Below, piece after piece: positions 1 to 12,283 of a DNA stretch of 64,000 nucleotides (position 1 is the stretch's first letter; each line of letters starts with the position of its first letter). Source of the DNA: Pisaster brevispinus (Eukaryota; Echinodermata; Asteroidea; Forcipulatida; Asteriidae); NCBI GenBank assembly GCA_023634235.1, contig JAMKCF010000014.1:10448001-10512000 (forward strand), given 5' to 3'. The notes beneath the pieces are model-generated. The model was given only the letters and a program-made list of their open reading frames with translations. It did no database searches and was not told where the DNA came from. The translations under genes were made by a program, and so were the position numbers.

Positions 1-2258
1 CGACGTCGGCTCAGAGTAGAAAGAATTTAAAACCTTGAAAAATCCGTTCGGCTCATAGCAGAATGGAGTTACAAGCACACATAATGGGGTTTAAGTCCTT
101 CATGGCACTTAGCCAACTTGGCCCGTCTATATGCCTTTTAAGTACATTCTTTTTGCTCTGAGCCCAGGACAACCAGCGTACATGAAATCATGTTTTACCA
201 TCTTCATTTCAAGACTGATAGTATTGTGTAAAACAATAAAAATAAATAAATACAAACAGATTTGTCGCGTATTCGAGTTTCAAGTCTATACAGTTTCAAC
301 AATAACTGTTTTTCTGACATGAGCCGGTTATTTTGGCTTTGATCAGCCTATAGCCCCGCGATATGCCGGCAGACGTGGTTTTAAAATCCTAAAGACACTG
401 CAGGGATCCCTAGGGTCTTTTTGAAAGCTTTGCCTTTTAGGTTACTATACTAACACAAAGCAATTCATCATCCAGTTCTTTTGCAACAATTCAATCACAT
501 TTGTATTGCATTATACACTTTTTTTTAAGCACTCAAATCTCATATGTTCAAGAAGAGACAAAGATTTTCGTCACTTATCTCATGTGAAAGATTCGTGAGA
601 CTTAAAGGCAAAATATAAAAGGGGATCGTTTCTAACAATCGTTTCTTACCATGGCTCTCAGCATCTGGAACTTTTAAAGTTTTGACGAAGGCACCACTGG
701 TGTTTTAGAAAGTAAGTGCTTATTTGGGCGTCCAAGTTACCATTGTGATTCGTATAGTCACACCACATTTTGCTTAGCGATTGAGATAGCTACACACCTT
801 AAGATCAATCTTAGATCTTTATATGAAATCGGCCCATGGACGCCGAAAACAGCCCGAGCTAAAGCCCTTCGGCTCGGGCCGTATGCCGGTGACCAGGCCC
901 CCACAAGTTATATACCTGTTCATACCCCAGCACATTTTGACCAAATAAAGTTTCACTTAGATTCAGATTCAGTTTCAATCAAGTTATTTGATTTTCTTGT
1001 CAAACTTATTTGCTTGCCTAGACACGAGAAATCATGCAGTGTGAACAGTGCATTAATCTGTGAAAGTTGCTTCTCTTTCAAAAATTTTGTTTCTGAAAGA
1101 TTAGTTAAATGTTCTGAATTCTTGAATATACTGCAAGTGCCTCACTTTTTTCTTCTTTTTTCACCCCAAAAGGTCAACTTGGAATTTTGACCGATTGCCC
1201 ATGAAAATTTCATTACAAATTGGAGAGATTTTCGGGCTGAAATCGTATAAATTTCAACACAACGGGACCTTGCAGTGGGTAACTGTGTTTATACAGGGTG
1301 TCTAAAGAAAACCACGCAGTCACTTAATGTAGGACTTTCAGGTGAAGACTAACATTATAGACTATATCGGACAAGGTTGGCGGGGTCAGTCTCCTTCAAA
1401 TTAGACTCCCTACCCAACCAAACTGCTAACAGCTGTTAAAATTTACTTTAAAGGAAACTGTATTTTTTTCTTTTACCTTTCGAATGTTTAAATCCTATAA
1501 ATGTAGATATATACAATAAAGCTAACCTGTGACAATTTCATTTCAAAAGGTGGTAGTGTTTTTGAAATATCGCCGAAAATCTGGAGAGGTTAAGTCCACA
1601 TAGGAAGAATAAAAAAACGCAATTTGTCTTTAAAATCTCTTTCTCTAAAATCAAATTCCTTGAGAACCTTTCTCAAAATGTTGTACACTAGCAGCAGCTG
1701 CAGTGTTTCTTTAATTAATGTTTTCCTAAACTGTTTTTACTGATTTGGTTTGTTAGTGTACCAGTATACGATCTATAATTACCTTTTAACTGTATTTTCT
1801 CCAAGGTTTCAAATCTGTATGGTTTTGTTTGTTTTGTTTGGTTGGTGTTTTTTGGGTTTTTTTTTTTTTTTTTTTGGATAAGCACCCAGGAGCATCTTTC
1901 ATGGATGGACGCTATATAAATTGTCATTATTATTACTAATATTATTCTTTTCAAGTAAGATTATGGTCAATTTATTTTGAGTAATTAGCAAAGGTAGGCC
2001 TATACCCTCTATTTAATGTTTTAAGCTTGTGAGCTTTTCCACTTGCTTTTTAAATTGTATTGTGATTGCATTTCTGAAGATATTTCACATCTCAAAATCA
2101 TAGACACGTACTAAGAATGTTTATAATAACTCAACAGCGCTGCAACAAGTTTGAAAGGCCTATAATTACACCAACTGAATAATAAAATGTGTCTATCGCC
2201 CCATGATTTTCTGATTTCCTCCTCTTAGGAACATTTAACAAGCCAGGGGAAGATTGAT
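1..2258. other. AT-rich intergenic stretch without a supported gene
   Basis: No ORF here has a recognisable domain or credible splice structure. It holds a T tract near 1,858-1,876. The segment at about 1,560-1,720 is diverged but clearly related to about 3,300-3,520: both have 'gtcca-c--aggaagaata', 'aaatctct' and 'caaaatgtt-tac' in the same order. This is an old dispersed repeat. Confidence 0.6.
852..879. repeat. 8-bp perfect inverted repeat (hairpin)
   Basis: GCCCGAGC at 852-859 is mirrored by GCTCGGGC at 872-879, a GC-rich stem in AT-rich DNA. No gene is visible nearby, so its role is unknown. It may be a fragment of the SINE body, since the phrase 'cagcccgagct' also occurs in the SINE at 21,861-22,230. 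Confidence 0.5.
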
Positions 2259-2267
2259 GACATCTTA

Positions 2268-2475
2268 TTCGCTCGGCCCCAGCGGCCTATCCAGGACCGC
2301 TGGGATGGGCTAATCAGCTTGCACAGATTCTTGTTCAGGAAGTACGTCATGCGTGCAGTGCTTGCAGTGTGAGTGTGATGCATGATGGGACTGAGCATTA
2401 ACTAATGAGCGTGCTTGATACGTTTGCCCATCCCAGCGCCTTTGGTTTTAAGGCAAGGCACTGGGGACGAGCGAA
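2268..2475. mobile_element. 208-bp MITE with 15-bp TIRs and 9-bp TSD
   Basis: The left end TTCGCTCGGCCCCAG and the reverse complement of the right end, TTCGCTCGTCCCCAG, match at 14 of 15 positions. The inverted homology continues inward with 'cgctgggatgggc'. The element is flanked by perfect direct repeats GACATCTTA at 2,259-2,267 and 2,476-2,484, a 9-bp target duplication. It is too short to code, so it is non-autonomous. A 9-bp duplication is typical of Mutator-like elements, but the superfamily is inferred from that size only. Confidence 0.88.
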
Positions 2476-2629
2476 GACATCTTACAGTCTCATATGGTTT
2501 TACCAAACAAATATTATGTATAGGAGTAGAACCATGTATGCAAATGGAAAGATGTATATGAATTAAAGACAAAAAAAAAGATTTTTAACTTGTGTTCGTG
2601 GGTGGGGTGCATGCTTTCACTTTCGGTAC

Positions 2630-2800
2630 CAAGACCAAGGACAAAACAAAAAAGGGAAAATAAAAAGACTCCACATGGAAATTCTAAAGACCGGGGTGCT
2701 CCACAAGAAATGTTGTGTACAAAGTCTAAGGGAAACTGCTAAGTGCAGGGACAAAGGAAAGAACAAAAGAATGTTCCACAAGGATGCATGTTTTGAGAAT
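2630..2800 (+). repeat. Dispersed repeat, copy 1 of 3
   Basis: The segment shares a string of motifs (ctaaagac-ggg, gctccacaag, tgtacaaagtct, gggacaaaggaaagaacaaa) with 32,830-32,985 in the same orientation and 32,405-32,540 inverted. It has no coding capacity. The element ends were not found. Confidence 0.7.
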
Positions 2801-3959
2801 GTGTGACCACAATGTGTGTCTGCTCCGATCTTGCTCTGATCGTGCTTACATGGACTGAGAATTTAAATCTACAAGATTGATTAGTTAAATCTTGACTCTG
2901 GATTGAAACAATTTCAATCAAAATTGGACTGAAGATATAAATTGAAAGTTTCAATCTAGTAGTTTGAAATTCCCATCGTTAACGCATTAAAAATTCTCAC
3001 TCTGAGAAAAAAAAACACACACACAAAAAACGGAAGCTTAATTGTCAATCGAGAAAGATTGATTTCTCAATGCAATCTGTGGACGCGTGAGAGTTCCATC
3101 TCGACCAATAGATTGAAATGTCAACCGTCAGAATGAAGAGAGTAAGAGGCGAGCTGTCACAAAAGATTGTGACGGATTTTCCAGGATAAAATAACTATAG
3201 AAGGAGGGTCAAGTCTGTAATAATAAAACTAGTCTAAACAAAAAGCTTCGTTCCTGTAAATTCCGTCATCCTATTTTGCGATTTTTTTTTCCCAGCCGAT
3301 ATTATGATGTCAATTTGGTGGGGGGTTATGTCCACGCAGGAAGAATAATCCCTAATAGGAATATATAAATAATCTGGGAGAAACGTTTCTCAGTTTGATT
3401 TTTTAAATCTCTCTCTCTCTCTAAAACCACATTCCTGTAAATGGAATTCTTTCTTCAAAATGTTATACATTATCAACAGCTGCAATGCTTCATAAAACTA
3501 AGGTTTTTTGTAATAAATCTTTAGAGTAATTACAGAAGATGTACCCTACATTTAATGAGAACTTGTCCAGCTGCCATGTTTATAATTCTTGATATTGCTT
3601 GGTAATAATGATAAAATAAAAGTTTAACTTTCTCAGCGTATGACCTGCTGTGTACTACAATTGCCCGCCATGAAATGCAGTGGAATGTGCGGTGTATACA
3701 CTGTTTGTCAACAGACTTTATATTTGTAAACTTTATATTTATCTTCTCACACTATTAAGTCATGTTGACCGACATAAGAAAAATACACAATACTGGCTAA
3801 CACATCGTGTCTGCCCATTACGTCACCGCCTCGTTGCCATTCCAAATTTGCAAGATTCTAAATTTGATTTGAATTCAATCCACTTGACGCGTTCGAGTGA
3901 AACACAGACCTCAAATTGAAGGTTAGGCTACCATCCGAACTTGCTCACTATAATGACAT

Positions 3960-4530
3960 TTAGAGTAGAGCATACATTCCGTACCACACTGTAAATTAAA
4001 CTAAGCATAAAAACACACACATTTTCTTTTACCTGGCAGGAAATCACAGCGTACTTCAAAGTTGGTGAGGTTTTTTGTAATTAACCCCCGAAGTGACTGA
4101 TGCTATAAACCAAATTCACCATTGCTGTGTAAAATAAACCGTTGTTGTTGCCTTTTATACGACGTATGCATTGAGCGCGCTGGAAGGGTTACATGGAGAA
4201 ATGTTGATTGAATGTTGTAGTCACGGTATTCAATCAGTTGAGAGCAAAAAAACAAACATGGTAAGACATATTAAGCTTTAAAGATCAGTGTAACTCAAAA
4301 GGCACAGTTTCGCAATTAAAACAAAACTGAAAACTGAAGGTGGCTCATAGATTATTTGACTTGTATCACTCGCGACCAGTTATTTATCGACGGACTCGTT
4401 GAGGGGAGACAGATACTTCGGTCAAGGGCAATATTATCACGGTGAAATACTTGTTATCACTTTTACACATCAAATAAAAAACAGTTTCTTCCACACGACT
4501 AGTAAAAACATTATACGATAATTGACAATT
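3960..4530. repeat. Diverged relative of 7,380-7,735 (old local duplication)
   Basis: Shared landmarks occur in the same order in both segments: 'tttacctggc-ggaaatca', 'caa-gttggtga', 'aa-acaaaact', 'cgagttattta'-like, then 'aaataaaaa-cagttctt-c'. The second segment lies just upstream of receptor duplication copy 1. This suggests an older duplicated unit whose receptor is no longer present. Similarity was judged by eye and is only moderate. Confidence 0.4.
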
Positions 4531-4616
4531 TCAAGTCATTACTCGAAATATCAACAACAACGAGTCTGTACATTCCAAAGGAAATTTCTCGCGTCAGTCA
4601 AAATGTGAAATGCAAT

Positions 4617-4840
4617 GCTTGGCTCCCTATTTAGTCAATATCTTTGCTAGGGGGTCCCAGTCAGAAGCCATATAACCATTAGCTGCCGTGTAGCTAGGGA
4701 CCACACCCATGGTTACGCTACAACCTGTGAAGCGGCAGCCAGAGGACCGCCTCATCAAGGGGATGCGACTTTTTGTTTCAGATTATCAAATAACAAACCA
4801 CAAGGGAAACTGACTGGGTAAAGTACAGAGATTCCCCTGT
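4617..4840 (-). repeat. Dispersed repeat related to 24,855-25,060
   Basis: Ordered shared motifs with 24,855-25,060 include 'ggctccctatt', 'aatatctttg', 'tgccgtgtagc-aggga', 'acacccat/aag', 'aggggatgcgact' and 'aagggaaactgactgggtaaa'. In the other copy a tRNA-like module follows on the minus strand; here that module is missing. Confidence 0.7.
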
Positions 4841-5649
4841 GAGAACGAGTGCATCCCTAAACTGTATTGGAAGTTGGAGTCCCTCTTTAAAATCTCGAGG
4901 ACGCTGTATAAGTACCTATTCTCCGTGAAACCGCGCTACCCAGCCCAATTTAGTAAGTAGGATTTCATGTACGTTTGCAGTGTATAGGCCAATGCTCAAT
5001 CAGTTTGATTGCATGCATTTCTTGATGCACTTAATTTAATCCTGGCATGATATTCTTCCTACTTCAACTGGATTTCCAATTTGTGTTCCCCCTCAGAACA
5101 ACCAGCAGAATTGCTGTTAAACAGTCTGAAAGTCTGTACAGGCCTATATATTATGTGTACATGAATAGGTCAGCACTTGTACTCAATTTCACTTCCCTAC
5201 TTCTTTTATGGACCAAGTGTCATGCCATGAAAATATATATGATTTTTTTGTACTTTTTTTTGGCCACCCAATTTCCAATCAATTCATTATCTAAAGGCCC
5301 AATCATTTAAAACTAGTTTCTTGACCAAATTAAGTCATTTTCAGTCTATATGTCATTTCAAATAATTATTTTATTTGCTTACACCAACTCGGTTGGCAAT
5401 CTTGTGAGGAGCGAGCTGTCACAGAGATTGTGTGCTGTGTTACATTTAAATGGTACCTGCGGTAAATTGATTAAACATTATTTTCAAGGATGAACTCACT
5501 GGATTGAGGGGCGAGTCTTTAAAATTAGAAATAATTAATCAAATGTTATATTACACATAACATGCGATTAGAGTTCCATAATATTACTTGATCGCTGCAT
5601 TAAACAAAATATGGTACGCGACATTAATTTGACAATTTTACACAGATTT

Positions 5650-7380
<1,731 letters not shown>

Positions 7381-7737
7381 CACATTATAATTTCAACTCG
7401 GCACAAAAGAATACTATTACTTTTTACCTGGCGGGAAATCAACTGAATGACCGTACAAGTTGGTGAAAAGTGTAAACAAGCCACGTATATAATAATATAA
7501 TGTGATACACGTTGATAAAAAACATTGATACCAAAACGAATGCAAGAGGCGCTGTTTCGCAATAAAGACAAAACTAAGGTTCCCAAATTAGGTCGCATAT
7601 AAACATTGAGTTTTATCGAGTTATTTAATCTTGGATTTCATGCAGACAGAGGCCGGATTGTTTTAATTACTGTAAGGTACACTTTACTACTTTTAAACAA
7701 CAATAAAAACAGCTTCTTTCAGACAATTACAAGGCAA

Positions 7738-7883
7738 TAGACCGTGCAAGTCTCGTGCGTATTCGAACATTTTTGGGACCACTGTAGTGGTCCCACGTAC
7801 ATTGCTTTAACGCGTGAAAGAAACAAACTCACGCGCTTTAACGGATCCAAATGTTCGAATACGCGCGAGACTTGCACAGTCTA
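7738..7883. mobile_element. 146-bp MITE, long TIRs, TA target duplication
   Basis: The two ends form an imperfect inverted repeat of about 35 bp with two mismatches; TAGACCGTGCAAGTCTCG begins one end and TAGACTGTGCAAGTCTCG the other. TA at each edge fits a TA target duplication, as in Tc1/mariner-like MITEs. The interior has a further palindrome, GGGACCACT..AGTGGTCCC (about 7,775-7,794). The paralogous position in the second duplication copy (about 13,070-13,077) lacks it, so the insertion followed the duplication or was lost there. Confidence 0.88.
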
Positions 7884-8553
7884 TTTACACTTCAATGATC
7901 ACAATAAATATACAAAGTATAAGTTTTTGAAGGTTCGTAATCCGCCTCCTCCCTCTCCCCCGTCAGTATCAGAACAATTATGATGGCAACCAATTACAAT
8001 CTTGTGCAAGTAGTGGTTTGTTCTTAAATTAATATACACGTGTTTTATATTTATGGCGTGACACAAAACCAAAACTAAGTGCTAAATTATACTAGGTCTA
8101 AAACAATTTTTAAACTTTCATCATAAGCTTCTTGTGGAAATTGATTTTGAATGAAATCAACTTAAAGTTTACGATGAAACTGTTGTATTGTTGATCTTTC
8201 ACATTAGTTGTGTTGGTGATGATTTATTTATTTATTTGTTTTTTCAGTTTGGATTAATCGTTTGCTGATTAAAAACTCCAGTATTTCTCTCAAGTGGTAA
8301 ATGAGTTGAATGAATAGTTTATTATGAAAATAGTCGTAAAATAAACAACATATTCGTTGCTTTTTAGGTCAAGCGAATAACTAAGCGTGACATGGAAAGA
8401 CTGTATAGAATTACGATTGATATGGTATAATTTCATTGTCGTGTCTCATCTAGTAAGGTTTGCGGAGTAAGGTTTGTGGAGAAAGTTTGCGGTAGACAAA
8501 ACACTCCCTAAGAATCGCTGTGGTTTTGAAAAGAACCGGTGGTTGAACAACCC

Positions 8554-8588
8554 GACGTTTCGATCAGTAATGCTCTTATTGTCTTCAG
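8554..8588 (-). other. Hammerhead-core-like motif, copy 1 (retroelement remnant)
   Basis: Read on the minus strand: CTGAAGA (8,588-8,582), then an imperfect hairpin (CAATAAG...CTGATCG), then GAAACGTC. The order CUGANGA, stem II, GAAA is that of a hammerhead ribozyme core. Stem II pairs at 5 of 7 positions here. It lies about 185 nt beyond the stop codon of receptor 1. Similar cores are known in terminal repeats of Penelope-like elements. Stems I and III were not verified, so activity is not claimed. Confidence 0.4.
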
Positions 8589-8772
8589 AACCACCACAAC
8601 TCGTGGTATCTCCACAAACCTCACTATATTGTAGGATTCCCTTACCATGCAAAGTTACAAATTATACTCACTCTCGTGTAAAATTATAAACACATTTTTA
8701 TCAAAGATTTACTGCATGCAGGACTGAAGATCTGCACAGAGACCCCAATATTTAGGTTTTCAGGTTTCGTTC

Positions 8773-9774
8773 TTATGGTTCAGCAGGTGTTTCAGTACCG
8801 GTAGTGCGTGTCCTAATAACGGATGTTGAAAGATGCTGATCTGCCCTTCTTGCCAAACCAACCATCACCAGAAATCCTCGCCGGAACTGCTTGTACTTGA
8901 AACCATAAATGAAAGGGTTCACGCATGAGTTCAAAGCTACCAGGGAAACAGAAATAATGTAGACGGCTCCGTTGAAATCCAAGTTCCAGCCGAAGTTGAA
9001 CATGAAGAAGATGACTTGGTTTGGAGTCCAACACACCAGAAAGGTAACGAAGACTATGAAGAGCGTCTTGAATGTGTTTCGGCGGGCACGGAGGAGAGAT
9101 TGCTCCTGGTTCTCGCTGTTAGCCGTGTTGGTGCTGGGCGCAGATATGGTGGGCACGACGGCGGCAGCGCCCACCCGCCTGGCGCTTCGCTTGAGTTCCA
9201 CGGTGATATGCATGTAGACAAACAGCATGAGGACAGCGGGTACACAGAACTTCACCAGGATAAAGACTATACCGGCAGTACGGGAAGCGACCGAGGAGTT
9301 GTAAAAACACTGCCCGTCTAGGTAGGTGTTGACCGTCGCCGTGTACACCCCATCCAGGATGAGACCGGAGAACCAAATGATAACCACGATGACCTTCACA
9401 AACTGGGGCGTGTACAGGCTGTGGTAGCGAAAGGGATACACGATGGCAATGTACCTCTCACACGTCAGTGACAACAGGTTCACTGTGGATGAGGTGAAGA
9501 AGGCCCAGAGGAACAGATTTGAGAGCCAGATGTGGCAGACGAAATGATACCAAGTGGTGTCCGGGAGCGGGTCGATCACCACAATGTTACTGCTGAGTAT
9601 GAGCATCACTGAGCCCAGGCCGTCCAGGACCGCCTGGTTGAAGATAAAGGTGTTGGTCAGGGTGTGCATAAACTTGTTCTTGTAGATGACAACGCACACG
9701 ATGCCATTCCCGATCATACCAAGCAACCCTACAATGGTTTTGATGATGCGTAGAAGGAGGACAGGCTCGGCCAT
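8773..9774 (-). CDS. Class A (rhodopsin-family) GPCR, tandem copy 1
   Basis: Intronless ORF of 333 residues for a seven-transmembrane receptor acting at the plasma membrane through G proteins. Visible hallmarks: Asn23 in the TM1 GN motif, Asp51 in TM2, Cys80 and Cys156 (the expected TM3-ECL2 disulphide), E-R-Y 106-108 (DRY variant), Trp134 in TM4, Pro179 in TM5, CWTP 248-251 in TM6 and NPFIY 286-290 in TM7. One sequon lies in ECL2 (Asn159). The extracellular N-terminus is very short (about 8-10 residues) and lacks a signal peptide. The start is the first Met in the frame and is shared with copy 2. ICL3 is Ala/Ser/Asn-rich (200-230). The ligand is unknown; the general look is neuropeptide-receptor-like. 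Single-exon tandem receptors form large lineage-specific expansions in echinoderms, some proposed to be chemosensory. That role is inference here. Confidence 0.95.
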   Translation of the reverse strand: MAEPVLLLRIIKTIVGLLGMIGNGIVCVVIYKNKFMHTLTNTFIFNQAVLDGLGSVMLILSSNIVVIDPLPDTTWYHFVCHIWLSNLFLWAFFTSSTVNLLSLTCERYIAIVYPFRYHSLYTPQFVKVIVVIIWFSGLILDGVYTATVNTYLDGQCFYNSSVASRTAGIVFILVKFCVPAVLMLFVYMHITVELKRSARRVGAAAVVPTISAPSTNTANSENQEQSLLRARRNTFKTLFIVFVTFLVCWTPNQVIFFMFNFGWNLDFNGAVYIISVSLVALNSCVNPFIYGFKYKQFRRGFLVMVGLARRADQHLSTSVIRTRTTGTETPAEP

Positions 9775-9963
9775 GCTGGTTGCTCGGTTCCTTCTTTTTG
9801 AAAGGTATGAACGCCGTACAGAGTTCAGCTGCAGATTTTGGCTTTCTCTCTCCTTCTTCTTGCATCGGGCATGCTACGAACTACTCTCACTGCCTCAAGC
9901 TTATGACCAGGGGGCTCACTGTACCGAGGTATATGACGCGCCTTCGGAATGGGCGCTTTGGGC

Positions 9964-9971
9964 TATAAAAG
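9964..9971 (+). promoter_or_regulatory. TATA-like box conserved upstream of receptor 1
   Basis: TATAAAAG about 190 bp upstream of the receptor start is preserved in copy 2 (15,157-15,164) although nearby bases differ by an indel. It is oriented to the plus strand, away from the receptor, so it is either used in reverse or marks divergent transcription. Weak evidence. Confidence 0.3.
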
Positions 9972-10485
9972 CGTCTGTGGTTGAAACGAACATGGTTTTG
10001 TAAGATGTTTTAAAAGAAAAATATAATGGACATGTATTTTGGTTTTACCCTAAGGGTAAAGGGTTAAACAAAATAATATTCTTTATCCCCTGTGCAATGT
10101 ATGCAAAATGCAGTTATTGAGATAAAGGGCCCTTCCTGTAATAATCAATCATTTGTCATTTTAAGATAAAGTGGCTCATCGTGAAAACGGTGAGGAAATA
10201 ACCTTCGAACTTGTGTGGTTTCCTTTTTGCTTTGTGACCTAAACACGATCCGTTTTTTGAAGAACTTAATTTTTGAATCTACAAAATTGCGGGCCGTGTT
10301 AGCTCAAGAAGTTTAAGTGGGAAAAAACACAAATTTGAGAGATATTTTGTGAGAATCATTATCTAAAACATCTTTCCAACCATGGGCTTATTCATTTCAT
10401 AACAAAAGCTTATTATAGCGCAACGCGCCCAATCTAAGACAACGCGCCTCTCCAATCCTGCGTGTTTTACTGGGTTTTTCATATT

Positions 10486-11535
10486 TTATGGAAACGTTGC
10501 GGCCAAAAACACGCGCAATGTTTGCAAACATGCGCGCTCCATATACTTTCCCCCCAATTTTCAGCATCAAAACCGAATATATTCTGTTCTTTGTAATAAA
10601 TCTTCGCAGTTCAAACACATTTAATTAGGAAAACAATTATTTTTCATTTGTATGGCAATTTACAACAATTTAATGGTAACTTTAGACCGGGCGGGTGTGA
10701 TTTTAAAACAGACTAAATGCATTTTTAACAATGCGCGTGCCACCTAATTTGTTGCTTGCTTTATTCAGAAAAGTGAAACAACGCCATCCGTCGGTCGATT
10801 TTAGCAGTTCAAACGGTTTTTGCACAAAAAATCAATATATTTTCAAGTGTTGTAAAGTGTTTGCTGATTGGATGAGATTCAGTTCCGGACTTTTAATCAC
10901 CAATAAGAACTAAGCTTTAATAAATACATAGCGCGGCTGAGTGTGCGTGCGCGCGTGCCCACACACAAGGACTGACCTAACCCGATGGATGAGAATCGTG
11001 GAGGCAATGTTTACAAGGTAAATTTTTGCATTAATGTTGAGAGTTTTACCTACAAATTTATGTTACTATTACAACGATTCAATACAGATTATTTTGGTAG
11101 TAAAATCGGTAAAGTTGCATTTGAAAACGACATGTAAAAAGCAAAGTTAAAAAGTTTGTAATGCAGTCGATGAAACTTTTTTTCAAGTACGCGCGAACGC
11201 GTCGATCCCATTTTACGCGTGGGTAGGTTGCAAAAGAGTGCAGTAACTCAACACAAAACAAATTTGTATGTGAACACAGAACTTTCTAAAACAATTAAGA
11301 GCATAAAGACAAACGACAGCATTGTTAACAACTCTCTCTTTACCCCAATCGTCACTCGCCTCACGCCCCAGGTTTATTTTTCATGAAGGCAAACTCTCCC
11401 CTCATTGATGCTTGCTGCGCGCGTGACCACCCCCGGGTTATAATGGTAGTGTCCATTTACTGCTCCAGTCAGTCCGCGCGCGCCCGCGCTTTATGCACAG
11501 TAAAGTGGCCAAAAACAGCTGAAACGTTTCCATAA
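10486..11535. mobile_element. 1,050-bp TIR-bounded segment present only in copy 1
   Basis: TTATGGAAACGTT at 10,486-10,498 is perfectly inverted at 11,523-11,535 (AACGTTTCCATAA). The string GGCCAAAAAC also occurs near both ends in direct orientation. In duplication copy 2 the flanks join directly near 15,655-15,665 (ttttactgtg...gatgag), so about 1.05 kb is missing there. It fits a non-autonomous DNA transposon insertion; a deletion in copy 2 is the alternative. No clear target duplication was found and no ORF is recognisable. Confidence 0.65.
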
Positions 11536-11673
11536 TGGTGATGAGGCGCACAGAGCGACAACTACGGTGATCGACGACCAGTGGGACTTCGTAATAAATC
11601 CATGGCAACCGTTTCTCTTTGAAGGTTACGAGGAGCACATCAATAATTTGTAGTAATGTTATTTGATTCTTAG

Positions 11674-11890
11674 GGCCATGTTAAACTGGGCATTTTTTGT
11701 AACTGGCAACCAACTGCACTGCATGCACAAGAAACACTTTGGTAGCACAGTAGTTATGTTTTTCTAACCATGTCGTACAGTCATCATTAATGAAATAATT
11801 TTAATATTCGAATGTGAATGACTTTTCTTCTTGGATTGCCTGGAACTGGTTGCATGGAAATTGCCTCGTGTGGCATGGCCCTGTGGCCTA
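11674..11890. repeat. Dispersed 'ggcaaccaactgcactgcatg' repeat
   Basis: A non-coding dispersed element recognised by 'ggcaaccaactgca-tgcatg', 'aacactttggtagcaca', 'tcttggattgcctg-aactggttgc' and a closing 'tgacatggccc'. Other copies lie at 15,803-16,025 (same duplication), 38,972-39,180, 39,557-39,835 and, inverted, about 25,205-25,420. The outer ends pair loosely as inverted repeats ('gggccatgt' and 'catggccct'), which suggests a MITE. Confidence 0.7.
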
Positions 11891-11929
11891 TAGGGGCCTA
11901 TTGACCATGTTACATTTTTGCTTATAAAG

Positions 11930-12240
11930 TGGTGACCTTGCACATTAAAATGCATTTCCTGACGGGCAAGATACTACACAGGCTATATGGGAAAATTTAT
12001 ATTTTGTGTCATAATTTTCACATAAATTCAAAAATTACAAAAGCAACAGCTGTACAGCTTTTGAGATGTCCCCACTTTCTTCATATCAAAAGTTAAGACA
12101 AATCAGACAGTGCGATCTCCATAAAGCATAAGATTTGTTGTATTCTTCCATTGAGCTGTGTATGTGCCTGCAGGAAGTCCTGGCTCTGTGGCTCTTTTGT
12201 AATTATGTGATGTCATAGGTCACATGGTCTATAGCGAATG
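11930..12240. repeat. Dispersed ~310-bp repeat (inverted copy at 35,440-35,790)
   Basis: The segment with 'caacagctgtacagcttttgagatg', 'tgcctgcaggaagtcctggctctgtgg' and 'gtgatgtcataggtcacatgg' recurs at 16,060-16,360 through the duplication. It recurs in inverted orientation at about 35,440-35,790, where it yields a meaningless 119-aa ORF. No coding signal. Confidence 0.7.
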
Positions 12241-12245
12241 TATCT

Positions 12246-12283
12246 ACCATTGATCTCCATTAATGTTAATGGAGATCAATGGT
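12246..12283. repeat. Perfect 38-bp palindrome inserted in copy 1
   Basis: Two 18-bp arms (starting ACCATTGATCTCC) are separated by TG, followed by a further imperfect repeat to about 12,313. The paralogous site in copy 2 (about 16,369) reads straight from 'gaatgta' to 'tccaccaaaagac', so about 65-70 bp were gained in copy 1. Confidence 0.85.

Noticed and set aside
8813..10003. Several 62-105 codon frames overlapping the two receptors on both strands
   Set aside because: Shadow frames of the GPCR genes. They are repeated at 14,046-15,195 only because the locus is duplicated.
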